Shown one piece after another: positions 1-13,569 of a stretch of 64,000 nt of DNA. The notes beneath the pieces are model-generated. The model was not told the DNA's origin. It saw only the letters and a list, made by a program, of their open reading frames with translations, and searched no databases. Every line of letters begins with the position of its first letter. Within the stretch, counting starts at the first letter, position 1. A program made the position numbers and the translations under genes. Source of the DNA: Fistulifera solaris (Eukaryota > Bacillariophyta > Bacillariophyceae > Naviculales > Stauroneidaceae); the NCBI GenBank assembly GCA_030295235.1, contig AP026157.1, positions 310,001-374,000 on the forward strand, given 5' to 3'.

Positions 1-530
1 TCGATGTAGGTCTCGCGAATGATGACTTTGAAGAGGCAGGGTCCGCTGATAATGCCGTTAATGGTGTACTGGTCCCGCCAGATAGTGATTTTATCGATGG
101 CGGTCGAACTGAGGTTGTTGAGGAGGCAGTTTGCTGCCATGTAGGAGTCCTGGGCCGCTCGTGTCTGACTGCTGACATAGGTGCGGGCATGTTCCTGGAT
201 GTGCTCCAAAGTGATATCACCGTAGTTGGTGATCAGGTTCGTCGTGTGCTGGGCAGGTTCGGCCTGCTCAAGGTCGACTGGGATGTTGAAGATGATTCCC
301 CATCCAAAGTTGTTGGCATGGATGCCAAATGCCTCGATGAAGGCAACGCATGCGACCGGGATCGCGAAGTCAAAACGTTCTTCGCCAATCTGCTTCGTAG
401 CAGTCTCGTACAGGCGAGAACCCTCACGGGTGGCGAAGTTAATGACTTGGTTTGTGCTCAAGCCGGGGCTTAGAGCGAAGGGAACTGCGTTGGGCGCGGC
501 GTTGGCGTTGTTCGCGTTAGCGTCAGCCAT
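1..530 (-). mobile_element. LTR retrotransposon, gag part (cut by window edge)
   Basis: A reading frame on the minus strand starts at an ATG at 528-530 and stays open to base 1, giving about 176 residues without a stop. The Asn/Ala-rich start is followed by a region that resembles the gag N-terminus of diatom LTR retrotransposons, with the local pattern IWRDQYTINGI then SGPCLFKVIIRETYI. The rest of the element lies outside the window, so family (copia-like by resemblance), age and completeness cannot be judged. What is visible looks unbroken. Confidence 0.5.
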
Positions 531-1344
531 TTCGTCGGAACGAAAGAAGTCGTCGTGAAAGCTCGGAGCTTTGTTGTCACTTGGCAGAGGAAGCGTGTTG
601 AAATCCACCGATGTCGGGACCGTCGGAGGATTGGGCTGAACGGATCAGAGGCCTGAACGGATCAGAGTTGTGTGCGAACGGATTGCTGCAAACGGATTGC
701 TGGTGATAAAACTAGATGCTAATCTTATAAGGCTATCGTATTCTATTGTTCGTGATCTTTTCACTTCAAAGATGTCGCATTTCAACATGTAAGATACTCC
801 GTAATAAAATGGCAACGTCAGCTGTATAGGTCTTGTCAGTGTATTGGGATGCTTTTCCACTGCAGTTAGCCATATCGGGAACGAGTTTCGGAGAATAGTT
901 TGATCGCTGTTCGCTACTCAATTCCCTATAGTAAGAACTCGTGTAAACGAGACTTTCCCGTTGGTTCATGACTCGTTTACTCACGGGTTATTCAACACAC
1001 CACGATGACATAAACGAGTTGCCCTTCAGAATCCAAACAAAAAAATAATGAGCCTGACACACATACTTTATCATTTGTACAAATAATACACCGCTTCCTT
1101 TTCTTTGACTCCTCATCGTGCTCTGAAATATGATGATGGAACGGAATTTTTCCGCGAGCAGGTATTGTTCTCACAAGCTCTCTTGTTCAACTACATGTTA
1201 TCAATTCAAACTAAAAAGTACGCTAAAATCATGCTACTGTTTATGGACGCACAATCTTGCCGCAATCTATCTCACTAAGCAAGTTTTTTACAGCCGTGCA
1301 GACATTTATTATTCATCATTCATTCTTTCATTCATTCATTCATC
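531..1344. other. Intergenic, no gene recognised
   Basis: Separates the gag fragment from gene A. It could hold the LTR of the left-edge element, but the partner LTR is outside the window so this cannot be tested. The last 30 bases before gene A are a short TTCATTC-type simple repeat (about 1310-1343), probably 5' untranslated. Confidence 0.4.
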
Positions 1345-3338
1345 ATGATTGTCAACATGCAATACCTCAAGGTGCCCCCCCTCGCTCTCGGTTGTGCCCT
1401 TCCGCGAACAGTTGCTGATCCTCGACCGTCGACAGTACTGCAGCTAGACCTATCATCTCCTGTTGGCCGTCCCCCTGATTGCCACAACACCATCTGTCTC
1501 TCTGTTCCCTCAGATGGAGACCCCAAAATCGTTATCGGAGCTCACTCGATGTTCGATTACATCTTCCAGTGCAATTTTGGGGACGCACGTTGTTCGTTGG
1601 GTACGGTCTACCAGATTGAGGGAACAGGTGTTTTGCTGGAGGTATCCCTGCTCTTTGGTCCTTCCAGTTCGACGGGTTCTATTGCTGTGTTTGAAGGTTG
1701 CCTTAGTGGTGCCAGCGCTACCGATGGATCCGATAGCACCCACAACGAAGGAATATTTCCTGACTGTGTCAGAGACGATTCTAACCAAGGCACTCGTTGG
1801 ATAGCAAAAAGGGTCATTTCTACTCAATCGTGGTATATGCGCGATTGGGTCCTTCTTCCAAGCCTTTCATTCTTCGCGTTAACACTGCAAAATCGTATCC
1901 AGTTTGCGACACAGAGGAAAAGAAAATGATTGCTCCCGTTGATCTGGGTACTGTGAACGCGACTTCTGTCTGCGAAGACTCTTCAGCGGTTGATATGGTG
2001 TCGGGCAGATTCTCGGCAACCGTCAATCATCATGATGCCAAATTATACAGAGACCTCCACGCTTGCTTCGCAATGTATCACGGTCAGCAAGATAGATTGC
2101 AGTCATCCTACGTTTCGATTGCAGAGCCCATCAATAGTCCTGCAAGGGTCTTCAAGATAACCGGTGACGGAGAAACTTATGTTGCTTATGCAACTCATTC
2201 CTCCGCTCCTGATCCATATACTATTCTAAGTGACTTCGTCAAGATGGCTCTTTTCACTGTCAGTGAATGTGAAGCCACACCACAATGTGTTCAGGGACAT
2301 GAGTACCGTAGGACTATCTCTTTCGAAACAACTGCTGGTGAGACCTACTACTTGGCAGTCTACAATGATGACGGCGACAGTTTGGAAACACTCGACTTGC
2401 AACTCTCTTTTTTGTCTAGTAAGGCTCCTTGCGAAGATGCAACCAATCTAGGAATAGTTGGCAGTTCAGGGCGAACAATTAGCGGCACAATGGATGGAGC
2501 TAATCTGTACAAGGGCTTAGAATACGGTTCTTTTTATGAGATTATTCGTGCGCGAGTTTTTGCCTTCGTTGCAGAGAAGGACGGTCCATTTATGGTCACT
2601 GTCAAGGGGTCTGTCACAACACCCTACAACTGCAGCAAGATTTGTTGGGGTTTGGTACGGGGAGAGTGTTTGCATTACACGTTGCTCCATGTAACGGCTG
2701 TGCCGAGCTGTGATGTCAAGGCCAAATTGAGGAATCCTGGCACTCCTTATTTTGCTACGTCAGGAGTTTCGTATGACGTTGTCGTCTTCTCAAATCATTT
2801 GTTCGCCTCCGAAGACTTCCAGCTAGCTATAGACTTTTTAGAAACCGCCGAAGTCTGTGGTAGCGAGCACGTTGTGAATATGGGATCTATTCCTGATGAA
2901 GGTACTGTATTCAGCGGAACCACAGAGTTCGCTCCTTTGTTTGTACTTCCCCAGTCGTGTCAGGTCCACAATAACTACGCTTCACCAGTGACGCGTGCAG
3001 CTAAATTCAGTCTAACAGGCGACGGAAATACCTATATGCTTATTATGGGCGCGTATTCCTCTCACTTCCAGATACTCGTGTTTCAAGGGAGCTGTGAGGA
3101 TTTGGAATGCATGCCCCAACCTGAAGCGAGCCGCGTCTTGTTGGATACCAAGGTGGGCGAGACCTACACGGTTTTAGTTAGCGACGGGACAAGCAACGGG
3201 GAATTCATTTTGCACGTCAACAAAAAGGCAGCCCTGGTAAGCGTCATTGCTGACTCGATGGAGACAGTCTTGCATCTGCTGGCCTTTATATGTTTGTTTG
3301 CCTCTGTGTTCGGTGGTCTTGCCCGCTATCGTATATAA
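1345..3338 (+). CDS. Gene A: secreted PPC-like multi-module surface protein, short paralogue
   Basis: First of four tandem paralogues. A hydrophobic N-terminus (start 1345, or 1357 by likeness to genes C and D) leads into module 1 (QIEGTGVLLEV, then VFEGC). Module 2 is missing apart from a stub, and modules 3, 4 and 5 follow (VCEDS at about 1970, APCEDA at about 2430, VCGSEHVVNMG at about 2870). It ends in a hydrophobic stretch of about 20 residues and ARYRI instead of modules 6 and 7. The frame changes once, in a five-A run near 1805-1810. Paralogues show the expected frame there, and a one-base change gives 664 residues. The fold assignment to PPC-like beta-sandwiches is inference from alternating beta pattern and repeat spacing. 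Role is probably extracellular or cell-surface; function unknown. Confidence 0.65.
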
Positions 3339-4349
3339 GCTTTACGGTTTCTATGATCCAGACGCTGTCGGTGACTCGATAAGCTTGGGAAGTTGGATCG
3401 CACGGCCATTTTGGATACACATTGAAAGCGGTGATAGCAACGGCGCGCTCGGTTGACTGTCTTTTCAGTGTAATAAGGTAATACGATGAAGCTATGTGTA
3501 ACTGGTTTGAACCTAGAAAACAAGCATTTCTCTTGAAGACCATGTGACACATACTATTGGGAAGGAGTGAGAGCAACAGATGAGATCAACTAATAGAGTC
3601 GAGAAAACCTTCTGAACTACCGACTGACAATGGCTCCTCTCATGCAGGATTTAACTGTTGACGGTTCCGTTGTATACCTCTTCAATTGGTATAGCTTGCT
3701 TCTCAAACGTCCCGGAACCGTGCAAGTGACGATCTTTTGACAAGAAAAAAATGATGCTTAAATCGCGTACTCTCTCTCTATAGAGTAGATCGCTACTACA
3801 ATGAGGATAATGAGGTGGACGTCAGTACCCGTACGTCTTCGGGAGTGAATGTACTGAAGCATACGGGGGACGCGCTGTGTTTTTTTACTCCGTGTTTCGT
3901 TTTTCCATTACTTTCTATTCATTTGAATTGATGATGATGAGAGTGTGATGATTGTTCTTTTTGATTACACAAAATGAAAAAGAATGAAATAATAAGTGCT
4001 TGAAATTTTTGCGCCCAAGTACCATAATGACGCCCGACAGCCGGTAGGCATTATCGTTGAACTTCACATTCGAGGGACATCGAGCTCGCATTCGGAAGGA
4101 AACAGAAAAAATGAACCATTCATTATCATTCCATCAAGTTGTAGGCTCATCCGTGAATAATGCTACAATGGGAAGACACAACATTGGCAAATAAAGGTCA
4201 TTCTGCTTGCACAGCTTCTCATCCTTACAGAAAAAAATGGTCAAGAAACGCAACGCCCAATCATGGGCATTTTATTTTTTTACAAAGATTTGAGGAGCAG
4301 GAGTCGTCTCAGCTATTGGTTTCGCTTTTCTCAGTCCCTTTTATTCCGC
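3339..4349. other. Intergenic A-B, carries conserved upstream block
   Basis: No gene seen. The 3' part carries a block shared with the upstream regions of genes C and D (see 4010-4120). Confidence 0.5.
4010..4120 (+). promoter_or_regulatory. Conserved upstream block of gene B
   Basis: Contains GCGCCCAAGTACCATAATG at 4011 and ACGCCCG just after it, then CGCATTCGGAAG about 60 bases on. The same ordered elements recur upstream of genes C and D. The block lies about 340 bases before the likely ATG at 4350. Preservation among otherwise diverged flanks suggests a promoter element, but co-duplication alone could also explain it. Confidence 0.45.
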
Positions 4350-6464
4350 ATGCGCTCAATCCTGGTAATATTCCTGAACCTATACGGGGTCCTTTTCAAT
4401 AAGACGGCAGCCGACGGTGTCGCACTTCTCCCGCCGTCTCTCGGTGTTTCGGAAAAGGTTCCTCTTTCTCCTATTATGACAAAAGTAGGTTCTTTGTGCG
4501 AAAACAATATCAAGCTTTCTGTCCCTGTAAAGGGTAGCCCGACGATTGTTAGTGGAATCCATTCGAAGCTTTACTCCGTTTCGGATTGCTCTTCTTTGGA
4601 TCTTGGACAACCTCCGGCAACAGTCTATCAAATCGAAGGAACAGGTGCGATGCTCGAGATAACCATGTTCTCGGGTATGCTCGGCTCCTCGAGTGACCTT
4701 GCTGTTTTGGAAGATTGCTCGGAAGGGTATATTGCTGCATCCGATACGAAGGGCGGCACCGTCCCCCACTGCGTTCCAGGCCAGTATCACCAGGGTGCTC
4801 GCTGGCACGCCAAAGCGGGCCAACTATACACCATCGTTGTGTATTCCTACACAGATCTCTCTTCTAAGCATTTTATGTTTCGACTCAAAGCAGTGAAAGC
4901 AACCCCGATTTGCGGCGCCAGTATCCTTCCCATCGACTTGAGCACTCTCAACGCCACTTACAACTCCGTGCAGCGACTCGGCGGGCCCGAAGATAGCGTG
5001 ATGCCATCCGGACTTCCCTCGTGCGACTCCAAGCCACTGTCTTCTTCTGTTTTCTATAAGATTACTATAAGTCAGCCGAATGTGGCAGTATTGGTCCACG
5101 TGCAAGGTGGCGGTTCCCACGCAAGCGTCTATCGAGGTGATTGCGAGAACGGTTACTCGTGTCTTACTTCCGCCAACGTCGAGTACGGACTTCCCCCGAT
5201 TTATGATAATGGCGATGCGGAAAACGGAACTGATGGCGAAGTTTCCATTGAGGATGAAATCGCAGTTGTGGACCCTCAAGCTCGGCAGGGAAATATGCCA
5301 TTGCCTCGAATCGTGTACAACCTCCACTCGTTTCACAACGCCAAGGCAGAGACTTCTTATCTCATCGTGATCAGTTCGTGTTGTCATACGAATGTTGCCG
5401 ATTTTCGGCTGACGGTAAATTCCACTAATTACGGCAGTATTTGCGAGGATTCTGCAGCAATTGATTTGTCCTCCGGCTCCTTTTCCAATGCCGTCGACCT
5501 TTCCGGCGCAAAAGTATACAGAGATCTTTTGATGTGAACATCACCACCGTCTCCAACAAAGCACCTTGTGATGATGCGACTGACTTGGGATCAATGGGAA
5601 GTGCTGGACTAAACGTCAACGACACTTTGAACCGAGGTGGTTTCTACAGGGACTTGGACCTTTGCGGCGTAGTTGCTGGAATTTCTCGTCTTCGCGTTTT
5701 TTCGTTTATTGCAGAAGCAGATGGTCCAATGATGGCCACTGTCAAAGCAGAGTCAACGATGAAAGTGAACCCTCAATCTCCGTTACAGCATCTTGCGAGA
5801 CTAACGAGTGTGTTGCTGGCTTATCAACCCTTGATATCACATTGAAATCCCAGGCTGCGGTGTGGGACGCCAAAGTCGGGGCTCGTTATTACCTTTTGGT
5901 CAAAAGTCATGACTACACGATCACCGACGGAAACTTTCTTCTGACTGTACAAACCTTTCCGACAACGCCGCTTTGCGATCATAAAGATGTGGTTGACATA
6001 GGAACTATTCCCGACGAAGGCGTTAAATTCGACGGAAGCACAATATCTGAACTCTTGTTTTCTCTGCCAACATTATGTCAGATTTCAGACGGGCACTTGT
6101 CGTCAGCAATCCGTGGAATAGCCTTCACCTTTACAGGTGATGGAACTGCGCGCACGTTCTAAGTGTGGGCAGCGATATCGGCTTTAAGCCCCTAAGGTGA
6201 CTATATTCAAGGGGAGTTGTGATAGTCTTGAATGCCTCCCCACAGACTCACATACAGACAGCTTTTTGGTGGGGACCGAGCCGGGCGAAACGTATATAAT
6301 TTTGATTGGCGATTGCTGCACCTTGGGTATAGTCGACGGGACATTTACATTGCATGCCAAACGTGTCGTCACGGGCAACATGGCTGCAGATTTGACGGGG
6401 AAGATTGACTCTCTAGACAGTGTGAAAAAGATGTTGAATGGGTCAACTTCAACTGGTATTTTTT

Positions 6465-6881
6465 AACAATAGCTAGAAACGATTTGCACCTTTTCTGCTA
6501 TTGGTATCGCTCTCTGACGAGGGACGAGACACAGATGACAATCAAACGAACGATAAAGTAGGAGGCGACCCTACGCTTACGCGGCACCGGTAAACCTCCA
6601 GAAGGGAGCACTGCTTCAATCGGTCTACCTTGAGTTCCTCCACTACACGAGGGGGGAGAAACACAAGAGATGGTTATCGACGAGAGGCGAATAACAACAA
6701 CAACAAGACAGATCAAATTATGATTAGAAACGTTCGTTAATCTACTGCGTAAAACTGCGATTGCTCCCGAATCAAATCTGCTAAACGTGATAAATATGCA
6801 AATTGTGTCACAGCGTTGTCTTGAGGAAAAACCCAATGACCACGACCCAAATTCCAGTCGTGAGTGATCCAAACTATTGTT
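6465..6881 (-). repeat. LTR of copia element (3' LTR in element orientation)
   Basis: Near-identical to 13156-13569. It begins AACAATAGCTAG and ends with CTATTGTT. It abuts gene B module 6 coding sequence on its left. Confidence 0.9.
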
Positions 6882-7163
6882 ACTCCCCATTTTTCCGAAG
6901 GACAACACACACAATTGATTCCAATGTAAACATGTAAGTAAAGTGCCCACCGCACATCCTCCCCAACAGCTGACAACAGTAGTTGTCAAGCTTCCACCTT
7001 ATCGTCCTCTTCGCCGTCGCTAGGCTTGCCACCGACTAGAAACAACAGAGGACGAAGAATGAACTTCCACGTCTTGGCGTAAGACCAATGCTTGCTAAGA
7101 AGGTCAGCAGCATTCAATTCTCCCGGAATGTAGTGAAACTCAATCATACCTGACGCAATAGCC

Positions 7164-9745
7164 TCACGCTGCGATGATACGACAACATCGTGTGGCTAGA
7201 AGTTTAGAACCAGGAAGTGCCGAGCTATCAACAACCGACTTGTTGTCACCGAACAGATAACTCGTCTTCCGAACCGGAATCCCCAAATAACGCAACGTCA
7301 AAGCGCAGGTCCGTAATCTGCTCAACCGCAGTACGTGCCGCACTAAATTCACTCCCATAAGTAGCTGTTTCCACAGTAGCCTGTTTCTTCGAATACCATT
7401 CATACGGGCGTGTTGTTGATCATATGCAGAATTCCTGTAACCGACTTGCCTGTCAACATGTCATGATAGAGATTGGCATCCACGTATGTAGTAGTCAACA
7501 CAGGCTTTCCCAAAGACTCCGGTGCGTCATGTGGAATCATTTCCTCAGCACCAGCATAGACGGAATAATCCCAATCGTGGACAACTGCCGGCAACGTGCT
7601 GTAGTCAGGCTCCGAAACATCCACGCGAATAGCCGAATGACGGAACTTATACAGATATCCGTAGATGCGCTTGACACGATCCATGTGCCCAAAGCGTGGT
7701 TCCGAGCGAAACGATGACATCGACATGACAGCTGTAAAGATATCAATCCGACCAATCGTGACGAGCCACTGCAATGCACCAATGAGCGATTGATACGTCT
7801 TCGTCTTCTCATCATCAAGGAATTCTGAAGTGTCAAGCTCTGGATGATCATTTGGCTCTAACGGCGACTGGTAGTTCCGAGGCTTCTGACCGAAGACACG
7901 CTCATAATTGACGAACATCCGCTCCAGGTATTTTGTCGGCGAGTAGCTAAGAGTGTCCGTCGAGTCTTTGACGAAGTTCATCCCCAAATGAAAAAACACA
8001 GGCCCTGTTCCCTTCAATTTGAAACCGTACTTGTGCTTCAGTGCTTCGACAATCAGCATCGGTTGCTTCGATACGATGAGCAAATCGTCGACATAAACGG
8101 CAATGTACTCGTACAAGTCATCACAACGACGCATCCACACGTCTGGTTCCGACTTCGAAGGGAAGAAACCCATTTCACGGAGAACATCGGCAAGTCGTTC
8201 CGCCCAACGGTAATTACTCGAGCGCAAGCCATACAACGCTTTGACGATGACAAGAATGTGGTCTTTCAACTCACCGAACTCTGGACCGGCGATGATGTAC
8301 ACTTTCTCACGCGTCTTGGCTTCGAGATATGCATTACCGACATCGGTCGCATAAAGCTCTTGGTTAAGCTCTGCAACGAAGACAACGACGCGAATACCCT
8401 TGATGGTAACAACTCCGGCGTAAACACTATCTAACGGAATATCCGTCAAATGTCCGTCAGCAACAAGTCTCGCTTTGTGGCGACCGTCATGTTTCACGTC
8501 GTATACAAAGTGAACTCGAATTTTCTTGTAACCGTCGAGAGGCCGAACTTTATCCTTGTGTCCACAGTCACGGAACGTGGAGTACTCATGGAGCGAACCA
8601 GACTCCAAAGCGGTTGCGTCCATCCACTTGGTGTTTCCATTCCGTTCATCCAACAAGATGGCGTGGAGAAAGTTCCGCGGAATCTCATACCCATACTTGT
8701 ATCGTGGTGCTGTATTGTAGGAACGAAGCTTGGCTTGTTTGACGAGACGTTCAAATATTTTCTCCTTCTTCTTTGCCATCGCACGGAACCGACGCCAACC
8801 ATTGGCATGCAACAAATCATTGGCCTTGGCGTAAATTGCACATTCGACCGGTGCCTCCTTTGCAAATTGATCCAACGGCATCCAGGTCACCTCCCCATTC
8901 TCCCATGCAACCTTGACGTTGTACGGCGATCCTGCATACTCTTTGTTCTTATCAGTAAGCGGGCCTTGGTTATCCACAATCTTCCGGAATTTCCATGCAG
9001 TAGGATTCGCGATGTCACGGTTAATGTACTCCATGACCTCCCCATAGGTCAGCATCGCCTCAAATTGACCGTCGTTGATGGAACAACGATACTGGATGCG
9101 GTTGCGATTCTGCTCAAATTCGGCCGCAGCCTCAGCAATATCACCAGCGATGCCCAGGATCTTAGCTCGATACTTGAGTCCTTCGGGGTTCGGGATCGTA
9201 AAGGAACGACCAATCAGCTCGTCCGGGGTGAAAGATCGGAACATCGGCACGACTTGAACCATGCTCCCCATCCAGCTCACGGCGAGAAACCAGTTCGAGC
9301 TGACGGGCAGGAGGGGGTCCAATCTCCCCATCAATCGGGCGATGATCCGAGGTGGTGCTACAAGCGGATCGACCACGGCGGTTCGGGTCGGTCTCCGTTT
9401 CAGCCGAAGCCGGACAGCAGAACGGTGAATGATGCGTCGGCTCCCCATGGTCAGAATCTTGAACGTCATGGCGTTACCGACGTTCTTGGAGACTCCCACA
9501 AAGTAACCGACATCTTCACGAGACTGCGATGGAAACGAGTGTGCATCAACACGATAATACACTTTCTCAAAGAAGCGGAAGCGAATGAAAGGACTGATGT
9601 CGGGCGTGTTGCCATTCAAAACGCCGAAGTGGAACGTCCTTGAGCGCACGATTGTAATGCGTATGGTTAAGGATATCGGCGACATGCGACAAACATTCAA
9701 ACCATAAATCGTCCGGCGCACCCGATCTGTCCATGACAATGTCAC
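7164..9745 (-). mobile_element. Copia element part: reverse transcriptase and RNase H
   Basis: Fossil pol part. It carries the copia reverse transcriptase signatures KALYGLRSSNYRW and YVDDLLI, followed by a TYVDANLYHD stretch typical of the copia RNase H start. The upstream part holds the linker region after integrase. It belongs to the element at 6465-13569, not to a host gene. Confidence 0.85.
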
Positions 9746-11824
9746 AAATCCATTTTGACGTCTTGAATCTTCCGTTCAGCATAGTTCTGGTGCTGGTAAC
9801 TACCTTCACTCATCCAACTGCCAATAAAAAGAGTGTCGAGGATGTCCTGGACACGTTTGTTGACCACAGCTTTGGCTTGGTCGCTAAGGACGCGTGTTGG
9901 TGCACCGCGATCGCGAATGACGTCCGTCAGCACAGTAGCAAAGTGCGTTTGACTGTGAAGAGGATAGATATCGATCACACCGGAATCGACACCAACGAAG
10001 AGTTGGGCATGCTTCACACCGAGGCCAAAAGCTTTCGTGTTGGAAAAGATGGTATCCGTGGCGATCGCTTCCTTGCGACGTGCAACATTCATGGCAGGAT
10101 GCGGCGATTTGAAGAGCTTCTGCAACACTGGGGAGTTGTATTCACGCGCATACTGTGTGGTGCGAGCAAAGGTCTCCTTGATAACATCGAAACCAAGATA
10201 AGCAAGCATCGGACGGACCTTTTCGACGTCGACTGGTTTCATCCGAATGTCAAGAATCGGCGAACGTCGTGAGTCGGTGGATCTGTAGAAATTAAAGTAG
10301 TTTCATCAGATGGCGTTGATTCACCCGTTAAAGCCGGAATCCCTGGAGTCACGTTGTTGACTTGCGACGGCGGAGTGTTCTCTGGTGGCACAGAAGGTAC
10401 AATCTCGTTGTCAGCAACAGTAAGAGCTGCAAAAACGTCAACAATATCCTGAACCGGGTCGAAACGATCGAGATCTTCGAGCGGATCAAACGGAGGGACC
10501 GATTGCAACACATTAGTGACGACGCGAGCAATGGCAGTGGCGATGACGGAATCGTGGAGATGAGCGTCGATATAGCTACGGTACTCGCCGAATTCGTCGA
10601 AGAGATTCGCATCCGATGTGTCTTCCAGAGCAGGCGGAGGCGGTCCCTTCCATTCATCGTCATCCATCTTGTGATCGAGCACTGTCGGATCCCATTCCTT
10701 GTCGTCAGTGAGGAAGATGTGTGGCAGTTCATCCCATTCCTCGTCGGTGTATGGGCGAATGTCCAATCGACAGAGACCTCGCGTAACGATGAGTGGTAAA
10801 ACGTATCCGTCCTTGGTGAGGATCCGCTGCGTACCACCGACCTTTACAGATCGATCATCCACCTTTTGTCCATACTTCTCCAACTGTCCAGATGAATGGA
10901 TCGTGACACCGCGCCCGTGTAAGCGTACTTATGGAACACAGCAATCCGCTCGCGGACTTGGGTCTTGACAACTCCAGCAACCGTGGCAATCGGAACTCGG
11001 GGCATCTGGTGGTTATCTATGCCTTGGATGTCAACAAAACGATCCGGAACCGTTCGCATAAGGCGTACATCTTCACCACCTACACCACCATTCGCTCCAC
11101 GGTCAATGAGCGATAACTTGGTGTCCGAGATCACTCGATTGCTGACCGAGTAAACATGGGCCATGTTGACGCTAACTTGATCGAAGTTGACGCTTTTCTT
11201 TCCACTTGTATTCGTCTTGGGGCCTTGAATAGTTTTCTTCTCCAAAGTATTATGCAGGGACCCTGGATGCAACGAGTGCTTTTCGTTCTTGAAAGGATTC
11301 GACTTCGTTTGGTTGATTTCGACAGCTTGCGTTTTGTCGTCATCGTCATCTTCGGTGTACGACTCGTTACGAGAATGAACAAGCGCTGACAGCATCTGAC
11401 TGAGCGTGACGTCTCCCAGCGTGGCGTCACTCATGTTTGCTTGACGAGCAGTACCTGGATACTTTTCGCTACGCTTGGCAGGCGGTTGCTTCGAGGCGGA
11501 GTTGACACGATGCATGATCGTCGATTTTCCCGCATCGGAGAGCTTGTCCCAGACGATACGGTCTTCAGGCGACAATTTTGACCACTGTTCGCGAGTGAGC
11601 TTGGGGAAATAGCCTGTCTGTCCGCTAGCAAGATATGCTTCATACGTGTCCTCCCCACTCAACAATTCACCGTGTTCAAGTCTTCGATCGGGTCTCCAAA
11701 GATGTCGTGTGTAGACGTTAAGCTTTCCGCCCTTGCTCGTAGCACGGAACTGATCGTCGTGCTCTAAAGCGGCAACCATCAATGCTTCCATGTACTTCGT
11801 GACTGAGGTTGGTACCAGTACCAA
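9742..11824 (-). mobile_element. Copia element part: protease and integrase region
   Basis: Fossil pol part upstream of reverse transcriptase. It includes an integrase-like core (VGVDSGVIDIYPL, then a region ending LSDQAKAV) and a protease-like LIDRGANGGV stretch where copia elements carry their DTGA-type motif. Parts are assigned by order and local likeness only. Confidence 0.65.
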
Positions 11825-13047
11825 TCTTCATAATACCGGCACTGCTGCGAACATTCATCAGGCATGGGATACCTTTGATGAGATTCTGTGTGAGAGAGTT
11901 CTTCATCGCATTGGAAAGACGTTCTTCGTGTGGCACAAGGGAGTCGTGAACGACGAAGCTCACTTTGAAATTGAAGGAGGTAGAACTCGTAAGACATTCC
12001 TTTTCCATCCGTGAGCATTCGAACTCGCATGAGCTTGGCGAGTAAATCTTGAGCCGTTAAAGACGAGTTCGTGGAGTCGGTGTAATACTCGAGAACCTCG
12101 CGGAAAACTGCCTGTGCATCCTTGTCCTCAATGTGCTCGTTGAGAATCTGTCGACTCTTTGCGGTCTTGAGCGTGGTATCGAAAACTGCAAGCATGTACT
12201 TTTTCTGCAGTTTGAACAATTCTTCATCCTCCCTCGGTCAGCGGTACGTAGTCTGGATCTAGCACTTCCGAACAATCTTGATTATCAGCATGACGACGCT
12301 GGTCGAATCGTACCAGTCCAGCCATTGGTTTTGATGCTTCAAGACCATGAAAGCTGCTTCGTTCCGTTTTGCTTTCATGAAATTCTGCGCTTTCGTCGGA
12401 GTGTATGGGGCGTACGAGGTGTGCACTGACTTGGTCGGGAGAGGCAGGCGAAGGTATCACAAAGCCAGGATGCATCGGAAGAGACAGGAACGTCGTCTGG
12501 AACCGGGGCGGCTGTAATGTTCCTCCCACATTTCAAAAGTAACCGCATAGAAACTTGATTCCGTACGATAGTTCCGAGTGTTCAAAGATCGTACAAACTT
12601 GTGAAACTTGATGAGTGAGATGATAGCGCCATTCAATGGTTGAATTCGATTTCCCCTCTCATCCATGTACGAAAGTGCGTCGATATACTGTGGCTCGTTG
12701 TCGTACTTGAAGTGCATGCACGAATCCATCCCGTTTGCAACAAGTGCCTTGTAGATCGGCGAGTCTTTTGTAACTTTCCGTAAACATTCAACATGAGATG
12801 TTCAAAGGCGGTAAACTCTACATCGACTTCTTCCTTTTTCTCGACCTTCGTATCTTCGACTTCCTTCTCCCCTTTTTGCTCACTTTCGACTTGACTTTCG
12901 TCGTTCTTTTTCTTCACGTCTCTTTTCTTTGTCATCTTTGTCCTTTACTCGAAGTTCCGGTTCATTCTTCTCTTCTTCGGTGCTAGTCTTGTTGTCAGGA
13001 TCCGGATCAGGCGGAGGACGCTTCTTCTCAGCCTTGGGTTTAGCCAT
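11779..13047 (-). mobile_element. Copia element part: gag region
   Basis: Fossil gag part, starting near 13047 with a very Lys/Glu-rich charged segment (MAKPKAEKKRPPP) that runs into a gag-like helical region. It is placed directly inside the 5' LTR, as expected. Confidence 0.65.
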
Positions 13048-13155
13048 GTTGCGGTAACAACAAAAAGAACCGAAGGGTGCAACAAACAGTCGACAGAGAG
13101 CGATCTGATAGACAGACAAGCTCTAACGAGAGAATCGTTATGCGACTGTTAATCT

Positions 13156-13569
13156 AACAATAGCTAGAAACGATTTGCACCTTTTCTGCTATTGGTATCG
13201 CTCTCTGACGAGGGACGAGACACAGATGACAATCAAACGAACGATAAAGTAGGAGCGACCCTACGCTTACGCGGCACCGGTAAACCTCCAGAAGGGAGCA
13301 GTGCTTCAATTGGTCTACCTTGAGTTCCTCCACTACACGAGGGGGGAGAAACACAAGAGATGGTTATTGACGAGACGAATAACAACAACAACAAGACAGA
13401 TCAAATTATGATTAGAAACGTTCGTTAATCTACTGCGTAAAACTGCGATTGCTCCCGAATCAAATCTGCAAAACGTGATAAATATGCAAATTGTGTCACA
13501 GCGTTGTCTTGAGGAAAAACCCAATGACCACGACCCAAATTCCAGTCGTGAGTGATCCAAACTATTGTT
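13156..13569 (-). repeat. LTR of copia element (5' LTR in element orientation)
   Basis: Partner of 6465-6881 with about half a dozen differences. Gene B coding sequence resumes at the duplicated ATTTTTT immediately after it. Confidence 0.9.

Larger units (their letters stand above)
6465..13569 (-). mobile_element. Ty1/copia LTR retrotransposon inserted in gene B
   Basis: A complete LTR-to-LTR copy on the minus strand, about 7.1 kb, flanked by the 7-bp repeat ATTTTTT (6458-6464 and 13570-13576), the expected target-site duplication. LTRs are about 415 bp, end in AACAATAG/CTATTGTT and differ at only about half a dozen positions, so insertion is young. A purine-rich tract borders the LTR at about 6882-6895, as expected for the 3' end of a minus-strand element. 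Gene order is gag, integrase, reverse transcriptase, RNase H, which defines copia. The coding region is broken in roughly eight places, so this copy looks dead. Confidence 0.9.

Noticed and set aside
1797-3338. Gene A beginning at 1797 as a separate protein
   Set aside because: The codon there is TTG and the paralogues show the sequence is the middle of module 1, so it is one gene with a frame change.
8450-9643. 397-codon frame on the plus strand inside the copia element
   Set aside because: Antisense of the element's pol region. No family likeness, and it runs against the element's orientation.
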